Positions 31,791 to 40,339 of a stretch of 49,739 nucleotides of DNA are shown here, piece after piece. Within the stretch, counting starts at the first letter, position 1, and each line of letters starts with the position of its first letter. Source of the stretch: an uncultured Acidobacteriota bacterium (GTDB lineage: Bacteria; Acidobacteriota; Terriglobia; Bryobacterales; Bryobacteraceae). The stretch covers positions 1-49,739 of the forward strand of contig CADEFT010000003.1 of assembly GCA_902826685.1 (NCBI GenBank), given 5' to 3'. Both the position numbers and the translations under genes were made by a program. A model generated the notes under the pieces. It searched no databases. It had not been told where the DNA came from and saw nothing but the letters and a program-made list of their open reading frames with translations.

Positions 31791-32861
31791 TCATTCGCCA
31801 CCTGGCAGCCGGCCCTTGAGCAGGCGGAAGATGTAGGCCAGCACCTCGGCCACGGCCTGATAGAGATGAGCGGGAATTTCCTGGCCCACTTCGACCGAAC
31901 CGTAGAGAGCGCGCGCCAGCGGCGGGTTCTCCACAATCGGCACCTGGTTCTTGATCGCCGTTTCGCGGATGCGCAGAGCGAGCCAGTTCTTGCCCTTGGC
32001 CACCACCTTCGGCGCATGCGCCTGGCCCGGCTGGTAGCGAATGGCCACCGCGTAGTGGGTGGGGTTGACGATGACCGCGGTCGCCTTGGGAACCTGCGAC
32101 ATCATGCGGCGCCGCAGCAGGTCGCGCTGGATGCGCCTTATGCGCATCTTCACCATCGGATTGCCTTCGGCCGTTTTCTGCTCGTCGCGGATTTCCTGCT
32201 TGCTCATTTTGAGCTGGCTCGACCATCGCGAACGCTGGCGGACCAGATCGATCGTGCCGAGCAGCAGAAACACGTAGGTGAACTTCCACAACAGGCCGGA
32301 AACCGCTTCGCCCACCTGATCCGCCGCCGTGCGCAGCGGCGTCCGCGGCAGCATCGAGAACAAGGGCATCTGGTCCCGCATGGCCGCGTAGAACAGCCAG
32401 GCGAACAGAGGAATCGCCAGCAGCGACTGGCCGAGCGAGGCGAGATTCTCCGAAGGCATCTGCCGCAGCTTGTTCATTGGCGACAGGCGCGTGGGATCGG
32501 GACGCAGCTTGTTCCAGGCAAGGCCGAACCGGGTGATCGAAAGGTGAGCGGCAAGCGCCAGCGCCCCCAGCATCAGACCGCCGAGCAGGGCCTTGGTCAG
32601 CAGCATGCCGGCCACCCAGCCCAGCATGCGGTGCGCTTCGAGTACCGTGAATTCGACGACGAACGCCTGCGCCATCATCTGCCGCACCATGGCGGTAAGG
32701 ATCGTCACCAGTCCGCCGGCGTTGCGGTCGAGGAACCAGAGAAAGATCAGGAAGACGACGGCCGACACGAACTCCTTGCTGACGGGAAACTGGCCCTGCT
32801 TGCGCGCTTCCTCGAGCCGCCTCGGAGTGGGTTCTTCGGTCTTGTCGCCGTGTCCGGCCAT
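31791..32861 (-). CDS. flhB: Flagellar export switch protein FlhB
   Basis: A 356-residue FlhB with the N-terminal KTEEPTPRRLEEARKQGQFP segment, four membrane helices and a cytoplasmic domain carrying the self-cleavage motif NPTH (266-269, in AVIVNPTHYAVAIRY). Cleavage between Asn and Pro switches export from rod/hook to filament substrates together with FliK. It sits between fliR (27-base gap) and flhA. Confidence 0.97.
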   Translation of the reverse strand: MAGHGDKTEEPTPRRLEEARKQGQFPVSKEFVSAVVFLIFLWFLDRNAGGLVTILTAMVRQMMAQAFVVEFTVLEAHRMLGWVAGMLLTKALLGGLMLGALALAAHLSITRFGLAWNKLRPDPTRLSPMNKLRQMPSENLASLGQSLLAIPLFAWLFYAAMRDQMPLFSMLPRTPLRTAADQVGEAVSGLLWKFTYVFLLLGTIDLVRQRSRWSSQLKMSKQEIRDEQKTAEGNPMVKMRIRRIQRDLLRRRMMSQVPKATAVIVNPTHYAVAIRYQPGQAHAPKVVAKGKNWLALRIRETAIKNQVPIVENPPLARALYGSVEVGQEIPAHLYQAVAEVLAYIFRLLKGRLPGGE

Positions 32862-32888
32862 CGCAACTTCCTTCGCTCTGTAAGGTGG

Positions 32889-33665
32889 TCATGGCCGCGC
32901 CGCTCCTGGGAGCGCGGCGGCAAAGCGTTCGGCCTGCTGCCGGAACGCGGGCGGGATCGAACCCGCGAGAATCGCCAGAAACGCAATCGTGGCCAATATC
33001 TTGAGGGGAAACGCCACCGAGAGAAGCTGCAGGTGCGTATTGATGCGCCCCATGCAACTGAGAGCCAGATCGACCAGCAGCAGCAACAACAGCAGCGGCG
33101 CGGAAAGGCGCAGAGCGGCGACCCAAACATGGGCGCCCAGATCCATTAGCCGATGCCACTGCTGCCACATGCTTTCACTGGCCGTCAGTTCCGCTCCAAG
33201 CGCGAGCGTCGAGGCCATGACGCGAATGAGGTAGCGATCGGCATCGAAGCTCAGCAGCAGCAGTGTCGCAAACAGTTGCGACAGGGCTTGCAGGACGTTT
33301 GAATCGGCCTGGCTCGATGGATCGACCGTGGAGGCATAGGAGTAGCCCGCCTGTATGGCGATCAACTGCGCTCCCATGACGAAGGCTTCGATCAACAGCG
33401 CCACGGCGACGCCGACCGCCAGGCCGATGGTGGTTTCGCCGATGGCGCGCAGCACAAGATTCATGAGCGGCATGCCGGCGGGCGCGACCTTCGGCCAATG
33501 CGGCTCAAGTGCAAGCGTTATCGCCAGCACGAACACGATGCGCGCCGGTTCGGTGGCCGAGCGCCACCCGGCAAACGGGACGAACGCAAACACGGCGCCT
33601 ACCCTGGCCAGCGCCAGCAGGAAGCCACAGGCAAGGGCCGCGAGTGATACCGGCTCAGCGGGCAT
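32889..33665 (-). CDS. fliR: Flagellar export gate protein FliR
   Basis: A 258-residue membrane protein of the normal FliR length with about six hydrophobic segments, including FLLALARVGAVFAFVPFAGW, a GAQLIAIQAGYSYASTVDP segment and LLLLLLLVDLALSCMGRI. It joins FliP and FliQ in the export gate. Its ATG overlaps the end of fliQ by 11 bases, so the two are translationally coupled. Confidence 0.94.
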   Translation of the reverse strand: MPAEPVSLAALACGFLLALARVGAVFAFVPFAGWRSATEPARIVFVLAITLALEPHWPKVAPAGMPLMNLVLRAIGETTIGLAVGVAVALLIEAFVMGAQLIAIQAGYSYASTVDPSSQADSNVLQALSQLFATLLLLSFDADRYLIRVMASTLALGAELTASESMWQQWHRLMDLGAHVWVAALRLSAPLLLLLLLVDLALSCMGRINTHLQLLSVAFPLKILATIAFLAILAGSIPPAFRQQAERFAAALPGAARP

Positions 33666-33924
33666 AGCGAGAAAAGTCTCCCAGCAGGTTCTGCGTGTAG
33701 GCGACGATGCGATGCAGCATCCAGGGCAGCAGGAAGAGCAGTCCGGCGAGAAACGCGGCGAGCTTCGGCACCGTGCTGACGCTCGATTCCTGCAGCGAAG
33801 TCACGATCTGGATCAGGCTGATCAACACGCCCGCGAAGAATCCGATCGCCAGCAACGGCAGGCTGAGCCAGAACGACGTCCACAACGCCTGCCGGATGAT
33901 TTCCACCACCGTTTCGCTTCCCAT
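33655..33924 (-). CDS. fliQ: Flagellar export gate protein FliQ
   Basis: An 89-residue protein with two membrane helices (FWLSLPLLAIGFFAGVLISL and LAAFLAGLLFLLPWMLHRIV) around QIVTSLQESSVSTVPKL, the standard FliQ layout. Several copies surround FliP and FliR in the export gate. It begins three bases after the fliP stop. Confidence 0.95.
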   Translation of the reverse strand: MGSETVVEIIRQALWTSFWLSLPLLAIGFFAGVLISLIQIVTSLQESSVSTVPKLAAFLAGLLFLLPWMLHRIVAYTQNLLGDFSRYAR

Positions 33925-33927
33925 GAA

Positions 33928-34674
33928 TCAACTCCCCGGCCCGTTCTGAAAGCTGCGCACCAGCGAACCCACCACCAGATTCCAGCCGTCGCAAAGCACG
34001 AACAGCAGAATCTTGAAGGGAGCCGACACCATGATGGGCGGCAGTTGCACCATGCCTATCGACAGCGTTACGCTCGCCACCACGATGTCGACGATCAGAA
34101 ACGGCAGAAACAACATCGCGCCGATCTGAAAGCTGGTCCGCAGTTCGCTCAACACGTAAGCGGGAACGACCGTTCGCAGGTCGAGGTCGTCGGGCTTGGC
34201 CGGAGCGGGCGTGTTCGACAACTCGATGAAGAGCCGCAGGTCCTTCTCGCGGCAGTACTTCAGCAGGAACCGCCGCCACGGACCGGAGGCCTTCTCGAGT
34301 GCCGTCTGGAGCGTGACCTCGCCCTTCTCATACGGCACCCAGGCACCGGCGTACACTTCCGAACCCACCGGCCGCATGATCAGCAGCGTGAGGAACAGCG
34401 CCATGCCCGCCAGCACCTGGTTCGAAGGAGCCGTCTGAGTGCCGAGCGCCTGCCTCAAAAAATGGAGCACGATGGTGATGCGCAGCAGCGGCGTTACGGC
34501 CATCAGCACCGCCGGCAGCAGCGTCAGCAGCGTCATCAGAAGCACGATCTCCATCGCCGGGCTCAGACCCGCCGATTCGCGCTTCCAGGTTTCCTGTAGA
34601 GCCGTATTCAATCCCGCGGCAAGCAATGAGGCCGGTGCCAGGACGAGGCCGGCCGCCGCGAGCTTAGCCGCCAT
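33928..34674 (-). CDS. fliP: Flagellar export gate protein FliP
   Basis: A 248-residue FliP with a signal-like N-terminus (MAAKLAAAGLVLAPASLLAA) and the conserved segments IVLLMTLLTLLPAVLMAVT, FLRQALGTQTAPSNQVLAG and AYVLSELRTSFQIGAMLFLP. ATG 34674 is chosen because the signal peptide begins there; the longer frame overlaps fliO. FliP forms the core pore of the export gate. The start overlaps the fliO stop by 11 bases. Confidence 0.96.
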   Translation of the reverse strand: MAAKLAAAGLVLAPASLLAAGLNTALQETWKRESAGLSPAMEIVLLMTLLTLLPAVLMAVTPLLRITIVLHFLRQALGTQTAPSNQVLAGMALFLTLLIMRPVGSEVYAGAWVPYEKGEVTLQTALEKASGPWRRFLLKYCREKDLRLFIELSNTPAPAKPDDLDLRTVVPAYVLSELRTSFQIGAMLFLPFLIVDIVVASVTLSIGMVQLPPIMVSAPFKILLFVLCDGWNLVVGSLVRSFQNGPGS

Positions 34675-34948
34675 GCGCCGCTCCCGTGGTTCCACCGCTG
34701 GCATCGCCCGCCTCGAGCACCGAACAGCCGGCCGGATGCACCGCCACAAGCAGGCGCCGCCCTTCGGCCTCTACCAGGTGCAGCGAATGTTGAGGCGTCA
34801 GCGGCAGGCGCTCGATCGATTGCAGGTGACGCGCCCGCCTGGCCGCGCGCAGAACGCCCACGCGCATTCCGCCGCCGCTGGCGCGCCCGCCTACCCAGGC
34901 GAGCGCCGCCCCCGTTCCGATGCATGCCAGGATCGCCATCGTTTCCAT
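34664..34948 (-). CDS. fliO: Flagellar export assembly protein FliO
   Basis: A 94-residue FliO-like protein with one N-terminal hydrophobic helix (MAILACIGTGAALAWVGG) and a small cytoplasmic domain of the FliO pattern (LQSIERLPLTPQHSLHLVEA, RRLLVAVHPAGCSVL). FliO helps FliP assemble into the export gate. The family is weakly conserved, but position between fliN and fliP, size and topology support the call. Confidence 0.85.
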   Translation of the reverse strand: METMAILACIGTGAALAWVGGRASGGGMRVGVLRAARRARHLQSIERLPLTPQHSLHLVEAEGRRLLVAVHPAGCSVLEAGDASGGTTGAAHGG

Positions 34949-34956
34949 TCGCCGCT

Positions 34957-35217
34957 TTACTCCTCGATATTGAAGTCGGTAATACGCACGCCCATCATGT
35001 CTTCGATCACCACGATTTCCCCGAAGGCGACCAGCGCGCCGCCCACCAGCAGGTCGATGTTCTCTCCCGCCGACCGCGTCAGCTTCAGAACGCTGCCGTT
35101 TTCGAGATCGAGAATCGACCGCAAGGGAACCGTCTTCCGGTCGAGTTCCACTTCCACGTCGAGTGTCACGTCGGCCAGATGCAGGATCTTTTCGTTCGCA
35201 GTGATCAGCCCGTTCAA
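34957..35217 (-). CDS. fliN: Flagellar motor switch protein FliN
   Basis: An 86-residue single SpoA domain, the classical short FliN: VTLDVEVELDRKTVPLRSIL, ENGSVLKLTRSAGENIDLLV and FGEIVVIEDMMGVRITDF. It forms the lower C-ring and binds export cargo complexes. TTG 35217 is used as start with GGGGAG eight bases upstream. This is the second SpoA protein in the island; the longer one is at 26711. Confidence 0.95.
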   Translation of the reverse strand: MNGLITANEKILHLADVTLDVEVELDRKTVPLRSILDLENGSVLKLTRSAGENIDLLVGGALVAFGEIVVIEDMMGVRITDFNIEE

Positions 35218-35248
35218 CTAAAAGCTCCCCCGCTCAAGGCGCCTTTGG

Positions 35249-36496
35249 CTAGCGCTTGAGATTGATGGTTTCCTGGCTCAACTCGTCGACGGTGGTGACC
35301 ACGCGCGTGTTGGCCTGATAGCCGCGCTGCAACACGATGAGGTTGGTGAACTCGCGGGCGATGTCGACGGTCGAGTATTCGATGGCGCCGCCCATGATGG
35401 TGCCGCGTCCGCCCGTGCCCGCCTCGCCAATGGCGGGCAGCGCACTGCGCGCGCTCAACTGGAAGGTGTTGTTGCCCGCCGCCATCATCGACTCCGGATT
35501 GCGAATCGACGCCATCGCCAGTTGACCCACCATGATCTGCTGGCCGTCGGAATACTGCGCCAGGATCTTGCCGCCGTCGTCGAGCCCGACGCGAATCAAC
35601 TGCGCCGCGGGCGAGCCGTCCTGCGCGTTGGCGGAAACCGCCGAGGGCTGCGAGAACTGCGTCAGCCGCGGCGTCGCGCCGTTGTACAACTGCCAGCCGA
35701 TGGTCAGATCGGCAGCGCCGTTGGTTAGCCCCGTAATCGCGATCGAGGGAAACGGACCGGCCGGCGCCGGATCGGTCAGTTGGCCGGTGGCGTCGAAAGT
35801 GATCGACCCGGTGACGGGCGCAATCGGGCTGGTGACGTCGGCGCTCGGAAAGCTGAGCGAGTAGTCCCATTGGTTGGCGGTCGCGTTCCGTGTGAAGTTG
35901 ACCGACACGATGTGGGAACTCCCCAGCGAGTCGAATACTTCGATCGAGGTGGAGAAGGCCGTGGGCGGCGGCCCGGCGGTACCGGCCGCGTTGAGATTGA
36001 GATCGAAGGAAACCGCCGTGGTGGCCGCGGGCGGCTTCAAACTTCCCACCGGCACTACGATGTCGCCCACCGGCAGGTTGGTATCGACCGTGCCGTTGCC
36101 GGAGCTGTTCCATCCCTGCACCCGCTCGCTGGTGGCGGTTAACAGGCGTCCTGTTTTATCCACCTGCAAATTGCCGCCGCGGGTGAACAGCATGGCGCCG
36201 GCGCGGTCCCGCACCACCAGGAATCCGTCCCCCTGAATGGCGGCATCAAGCGCTCCGGGACTGGTTTGAATCGCGCCCTGGGAGAATTGCCGGATCGTTG
36301 TCGGTCTGCCGACGCCGAAGCCGACCTGCGTTTCTCCCATCCCGGCGCCGAGCGATTGCGTCACCAGATCGTGAAAGGACACGGCGCTCGATTTAAAGCC
36401 GGGCGTGTTCAGGTTGGCGAGATTGTTGCCGACCACGTCGATGGCGGTCGAAAGCGCCCCAAGGGCGGAGAGTGCGGTGGAGAAGGATGTAAACAT
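35249..36496 (-). CDS. flgE: Flagellar hook protein FlgE
   Basis: A 415-residue hook protein with the rod/hook N-terminal motif (DVVGNNLANLNTPGFKSSAV), central FlgE domains including FDSLGSSHIVSVNFTRN, and the C-terminal helix EFTNLIVLQRGYQANTRVV. It assembles the universal joint outside the outer membrane, using FlgD as cap. GAGGAACA precedes the ATG, and flgD ends 16 bases upstream. Confidence 0.96.
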   Translation of the reverse strand: MFTSFSTALSALGALSTAIDVVGNNLANLNTPGFKSSAVSFHDLVTQSLGAGMGETQVGFGVGRPTTIRQFSQGAIQTSPGALDAAIQGDGFLVVRDRAGAMLFTRGGNLQVDKTGRLLTATSERVQGWNSSGNGTVDTNLPVGDIVVPVGSLKPPAATTAVSFDLNLNAAGTAGPPPTAFSTSIEVFDSLGSSHIVSVNFTRNATANQWDYSLSFPSADVTSPIAPVTGSITFDATGQLTDPAPAGPFPSIAITGLTNGAADLTIGWQLYNGATPRLTQFSQPSAVSANAQDGSPAAQLIRVGLDDGGKILAQYSDGQQIMVGQLAMASIRNPESMMAAGNNTFQLSARSALPAIGEAGTGGRGTIMGGAIEYSTVDIAREFTNLIVLQRGYQANTRVVTTVDELSQETINLKR

Positions 36497-36512
36497 TGTT
36501 CCTCGTAATCGG

Positions 36513-36824
36513 TCAGTTCGATGTTGGGGCGGTTCCCTCGGCCGGCTTGGTACCGGATGCGCCGCCCTGAAGAATGGTCTTGATGTCGATCAGTTGCTGC
36601 CTCATGTCGACCATCTGCTCGACGCCGCTGATCTGGCTCAGTTGCATGAGAAAGTCGACGCCGTCGGTGGGATTGAGCGGGTTCTGATTCTTGAGTTGCG
36701 CCACCAGCAGCTTCAGGAACATGTCCTTGCTGGCGTCGGTCTTGACGGCGGAGGTGGTGGGCTGGCCGGTGGCCGTGCCCGCCGTGGACCCCGCCGGGGT
36801 GGTGGCGTTTAGAGTGTTTGCCAT
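36513..36824 (-). CDS. flgD: Flagellar hook cap protein FlgD, minimal form
   Basis: A 103-residue FlgD with the conserved N-terminal region (KDMFLKLLVAQLKNQNPLNP, DFLMQLSQISGVEQM, RQQLIDIKTIL). Many FlgD proteins run past 200 residues with FlgD-Ig and Tudor-like domains; both are missing here. The short form is known in other lineages. ATG 36824 follows GAGGAGGAAC. It overlaps the fliK end by 16 bases, which suggests coupling between hook-length control and cap. Confidence 0.92.
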   Translation of the reverse strand: MANTLNATTPAGSTAGTATGQPTTSAVKTDASKDMFLKLLVAQLKNQNPLNPTDGVDFLMQLSQISGVEQMVDMRQQLIDIKTILQGGASGTKPAEGTAPTSN

Positions 36825-38581
36825 AGTTCCTCCTCGATCGATCGCTTCCAATCCCGGCGCCCGCGGCCCCGTGACGAACCGTTGCCCGCATCGGCGCCGG
36901 GCGGCGGCTGCTGGTCGCGATTGCGCGGCGAATTCTGTCTTTCGGGCTCAGGCCCGGAATCGGGCGAATCGCTCTGCCCGCCGGTCCACTGCATGGTGGA
37001 TTCCCGGGTGCGTTCGATGGTCATTCCGTCCACCTGGTAGCCCGCCAGTTCGAGATTGCCGGCCAGTTCGCTCACCCCGGAACGGATCGCTTCGCGCAGG
37101 GCGCCATCGCTTGAATGCAACGAGATCTGCACATTGGCACCGCGATCGCGAACCGCCATGCGCAGGTCTTCGCCGGTGGAATCCTTGAGATCGATCACGA
37201 TCTGGCGAGGGGGAGCGGCGGGCGGCGGCGACGGACGCTCGATCCTCTCCGGTTCGCGCACGCCCGGTTCCGGGCTGGCGCCCGCGTCGGGTTGGGACTG
37301 GACCCGGAATAGGGGAGCGGCGGCCGGCTCGGCTCGTGCCACCAGAGGCGCCGGCGGCGCGGTGTGAGTGACCGGCTCGGCCTGTTTGGCGCTCCAGGGA
37401 TCGCCTGACTTCTGTTGGTCGGGCGCCGGGGAGGCAGGAGCCTCGGAGCCGGCATCGCTTGCCGCCGCGACTGGTTGTATGGGCGCCGGCGCGCGCCGCG
37501 GTAGTGGCGCCTCAGACGGCCCGGCGGTGCGCAAAGCGGGCGCGGCGGTCTCGGCGATCGCGGGCGTATGCCGCGGCATGGGCTCTATGTTCTTCGAAGC
37601 GGGACGAGCCGGCGCGGAAACCGGCGCCGGCTCGCGGCGCCGCACGGCCACTTCCGGAGTTTCTTCGGAAACGGCTTCAGGCATAGCGAGCTGTACTTCG
37701 ACTGCCACCGTATCGAGTTCTTCCCGGCCCGTCACGGCCGCTTGTCTTGGAAGCGGCGGCGCCGCCCGGAGGGTTTCGGTTTCGACCGGAACGAGGCGCG
37801 GCAGCGGCGCGCGATCCGAGGGTTCGAGTTCGAAAACCTCAAGCAGTGGCGGCGCCTCGAAACCCGGTGGAAGCTGTTGCACCGGAAGCCGCACGGCGTT
37901 TTGCCCTCCGGCAACAGGCTCGGAGACGGGCAGGCTCCGTGGAACTTCCGTCAGCGGCCGCTGCACCCGATCCTCGGTCTCACCGTCATCGCCGGGCTCG
38001 CCGGACCAGGTGACGTTGGCTCGCACGGGTGGTTCCTTGGCGGCGATCGGCTCGGGCATCCCGAACGAGCGCGGCTCTTTCGCCTGCACGACGGGCGGAG
38101 GAATCATCGCCGGAGGCGGCATCAATTGGGCCGCCCAGTCGAGAAACGTCTCTTCACTCACTGGCTCGGGCGACTCTTCGGCGTCCGGCCTGCCGGATTC
38201 TTCAAGCGGCCGGACCGGTTCTAACTCCTTCGCCGGTGTCGCGGCCACTGCCTGCTCCACGATACGTGCAACCGGCGCCGGTTGACTCTGGCGCAAGATG
38301 TCGAGCAGCGGAACCGCCGCCACCGGAGGCGAAGACTTGCCGGCCGTCTTTACCTTTGGCTTTAGGGAAGCGGCCGGTTCGGGGGACGTCTCCGGATCCG
38401 AGTCGCTGAATGCCTGTGCAAGCGGATCGGGCAGATCCGTCTCGACAAGCTCAGTGGCATCGGGGGAGGAGGGGATCAAGAGCCGCTCGAGCGCCTCGGC
38501 GAATCCGGACGGCCCCGGGGCGATAAGCCCCAACGCGCCGATGAAGTTCAGTGGAGCAGCCAAAGCAGGCGACGTGATCAC
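36809..38581 (-). CDS. fliK: Flagellar hook-length control protein FliK
   Basis: About 590 residues. The long N-terminal and middle part is rich in Pro, Glu and Ala and of low complexity, as expected for the molecular ruler. The C-terminal FliK domain is seen at IVIDLKDSTGEDLRMAVRDR, VQISLHSSDGALREAIRSGV and LAGYQVDGMTIERTR, and is followed by a basic tail. It measures hook length and flips the FlhB specificity. GTG 38581 is preferred (AAGAAG upstream); an in-frame TTG at 38626 has no ribosome site. It is the first gene of the leftward operon. Confidence 0.87.
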   Translation of the reverse strand: MITSPALAAPLNFIGALGLIAPGPSGFAEALERLLIPSSPDATELVETDLPDPLAQAFSDSDPETSPEPAASLKPKVKTAGKSSPPVAAVPLLDILRQSQPAPVARIVEQAVAATPAKELEPVRPLEESGRPDAEESPEPVSEETFLDWAAQLMPPPAMIPPPVVQAKEPRSFGMPEPIAAKEPPVRANVTWSGEPGDDGETEDRVQRPLTEVPRSLPVSEPVAGGQNAVRLPVQQLPPGFEAPPLLEVFELEPSDRAPLPRLVPVETETLRAAPPLPRQAAVTGREELDTVAVEVQLAMPEAVSEETPEVAVRRREPAPVSAPARPASKNIEPMPRHTPAIAETAAPALRTAGPSEAPLPRRAPAPIQPVAAASDAGSEAPASPAPDQQKSGDPWSAKQAEPVTHTAPPAPLVARAEPAAAPLFRVQSQPDAGASPEPGVREPERIERPSPPPAAPPRQIVIDLKDSTGEDLRMAVRDRGANVQISLHSSDGALREAIRSGVSELAGNLELAGYQVDGMTIERTRESTMQWTGGQSDSPDSGPEPERQNSPRNRDQQPPPGADAGNGSSRGRGRRDWKRSIEEELWQTL

Positions 38582-38789
38582 GCCTACTTCTTTGCAGATT
38601 CGCGGCCAATCGGCGAAGGTCCCCAAATCAACCGGTTAGATAGGAGCTTGCGGCAATTTCCGGTCTTGGCGATCCCGAAACGGCATTTTTCTGCCGCCGC
38701 CAATCCCCTTTCAGGAATCGTTTCGGTACCGATGCGATTGATTTTCGAGGCTCAACGGCATCGGCACCTCAACTGCAAGGACTTTCGCG
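38582..38789. promoter_or_regulatory. Divergent flagellar control region with an inverted repeat
   Basis: This stretch of about 200 bases separates the leftward fliK run from the rightward flgF run. It holds an 8-bp inverted repeat, CCGAAACG (38675-38682) and CGTTTCGG (38719-38726), 36 bases apart, and a small hairpin CGGCA-TTTTTC-TGCCG (38681-38696). AAGGA at 38777-38781 is the flgF ribosome site. No convincing sigma-28 or sigma-70 promoter could be assigned by eye. Its role as the control point of both operons is inferred from layout. Confidence 0.45.
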
Positions 38790-39530
38790 ATGGACGCACT
38801 CAGCATGGCCGCCGCGAGCGGTTTACGCTCCCGCATCGAAGCGCTCGACCTGCTGGCCAACAACCTCGCCAACGCTTCCTCGGCGGGTTTCAAAGCCGAT
38901 CGCGAGTCCTACAGCAACTACTTTTCCGCCGCTTCCCTCGAAGGGCCGGAAGGGACGCTGCCCGCCGTGGCGCCGGTGGTGGAAACCAATTGGATCGACC
39001 ACGAGCAGGGGATCCTGACGCCAACCGGCAAGCCGCTCGATCTGGCGCTGGCGGGCAACGGATACTTCGTCGTCGAAGGGCCACGCGGTCCGCTCTACAC
39101 GCGCAACGGCAATTTCCTGATCTCGGCGCAAGGGTACCTTGTGAATCAGGAAGGCTGGAAGGTGCGCGACCGGCAGGGCCGCCCGATACAGCTCGACGCC
39201 TCGAGTCCCGTCGAGGTCGATCCGCGGGGGGAAATCCGGTCGCAGGGCGCGGCCGTGGCACAACTGGCCATCGTCGATTTCGCGGATCGCCAGGAGCTGC
39301 GCAAGGCGGGCTCCACTTATTTCAGCTATCAGAACCCGATGAAGCCGCCGGCGCCGGCCACCCCGCGCGTCGAAAGCGGCAGGCTCGAGGCGGCCAATTA
39401 CCAGCCGGCCGAAGCGTCGGTAAGGCTGGTCGGTGTCATGCGGCAGTTTGAGATGTTGAACCGTGCGCTCACGCTCGGCGGGGAGATGAACCGCCGCAGC
39501 ATCGAAGACGTCGCCAGCGTCCGTTCCTAG
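38790..39530 (+). CDS. flgF: Flagellar proximal rod protein FlgF
   Basis: A 246-residue rod protein. The N-terminal motif is RIEALDLLANNLANASSAGF, the middle has LDLALAGNGYFVVEGPRGPL, and the C-terminal helix is ASVRLVGVMRQFEMLNRALT, which carries the FlgF-type QFEMLNRA rather than the FlgG-type ending. FlgF forms part of the rod next to FlgG. It is the first gene of the rightward operon. Confidence 0.92.
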   Translation: MDALSMAAASGLRSRIEALDLLANNLANASSAGFKADRESYSNYFSAASLEGPEGTLPAVAPVVETNWIDHEQGILTPTGKPLDLALAGNGYFVVEGPRGPLYTRNGNFLISAQGYLVNQEGWKVRDRQGRPIQLDASSPVEVDPRGEIRSQGAAVAQLAIVDFADRQELRKAGSTYFSYQNPMKPPAPATPRVESGRLEAANYQPAEASVRLVGVMRQFEMLNRALTLGGEMNRRSIEDVASVRS

Positions 39531-39547
39531 AAAGAGAGACCCTGAGA

Positions 39548-40339
39548 ATGATTCGTTCCCTTTACAGCGCCGGCAGCGGCATGGTCGCCCAGCAGATCAA
39601 CGTCGACAACATCGCCCACAACCTGGCCAACGCCAATACGGTGGGCTTCAAGATGCGCCGCACGCAGTTTCACGACCTGCTGTATCAGAACCTGGTGCAG
39701 CCAGGCTCGGCCGCGGGTTCGCAAACCGTGTTTCCGAGCGGCTTGCAGATCGGCCTTGGCGCCAGACCCGCCGCCAACGAGATTTCCTTTTCGCAAGGCA
39801 CCTTTCTCACCACCGAGAACCCGCTCGACGTGGTCATTCAAGGCAAGGGATTCTTTCAGATCCGCCGGCCGAGCGGAGAACTGGCCTATACGCGCAGCGG
39901 CGCCTTTCACCTCGACCGCGACGGCAATGTCGTAACGTCGGACGGCGATCCACTCGAGCCGCAGATCACTCTGCCGCAGGAATCGCAGAACATCTCTATC
40001 GGCACCGATGGCACCGTCAGCTACGCGCTCCCCGGCCAGACCGCCGTGCAGCAGGCGGGCCAGATCCAGTTGGCCAATTTCGCCAATCCCGCCGGACTGA
40101 ACAGCCTGGGCCGCAACCTGTTCTCGCCCACCGACGCTTCCGGCGAGCCGACGCTCGGCATTCCGGGCGGGCAGGAAGGACTCGGCACGCTGCAGCAGGG
40201 ATTCCTTGAGCAATCGAATGTCAGCGTGGTCGAGGAGTTCATCAACCTCATCGTCAGCCAGCGCGCCTACGAAGCCAATTCCCGCGTGGTGCGGGCATCG
40301 GACGAGATGTACCAGCAAGTCAATCAGATGACCCGGTGA
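39548..40339 (+). CDS. flgG: Flagellar distal rod protein FlgG
   Basis: A 263-residue FlgG, the normal length: MIRSLYSAGSGMVAQQINVD at the start, NIAHNLANANTVGFK, PLDVVIQGKGFFQIRRPSGE, and the C-terminal EEFINLIVSQRAYEANSRVV. It builds the distal rod that crosses the P- and L-rings. GAGAGACCCTGAG precedes the ATG. Its stop overlaps the GTG start of flgA. Confidence 0.97.
   Translation: MIRSLYSAGSGMVAQQINVDNIAHNLANANTVGFKMRRTQFHDLLYQNLVQPGSAAGSQTVFPSGLQIGLGARPAANEISFSQGTFLTTENPLDVVIQGKGFFQIRRPSGELAYTRSGAFHLDRDGNVVTSDGDPLEPQITLPQESQNISIGTDGTVSYALPGQTAVQQAGQIQLANFANPAGLNSLGRNLFSPTDASGEPTLGIPGGQEGLGTLQQGFLEQSNVSVVEEFINLIVSQRAYEANSRVVRASDEMYQQVNQMTR

Noticed and set aside
38762..38777. CGGCACCTCAACTGCA before flgF, which fits the GG-N10-GC spacing of a sigma-54 promoter
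   Set aside because: The implied transcript start would fall about two bases before the ATG and would remove the AAGGA ribosome site at 38777-38781, so it is probably chance.
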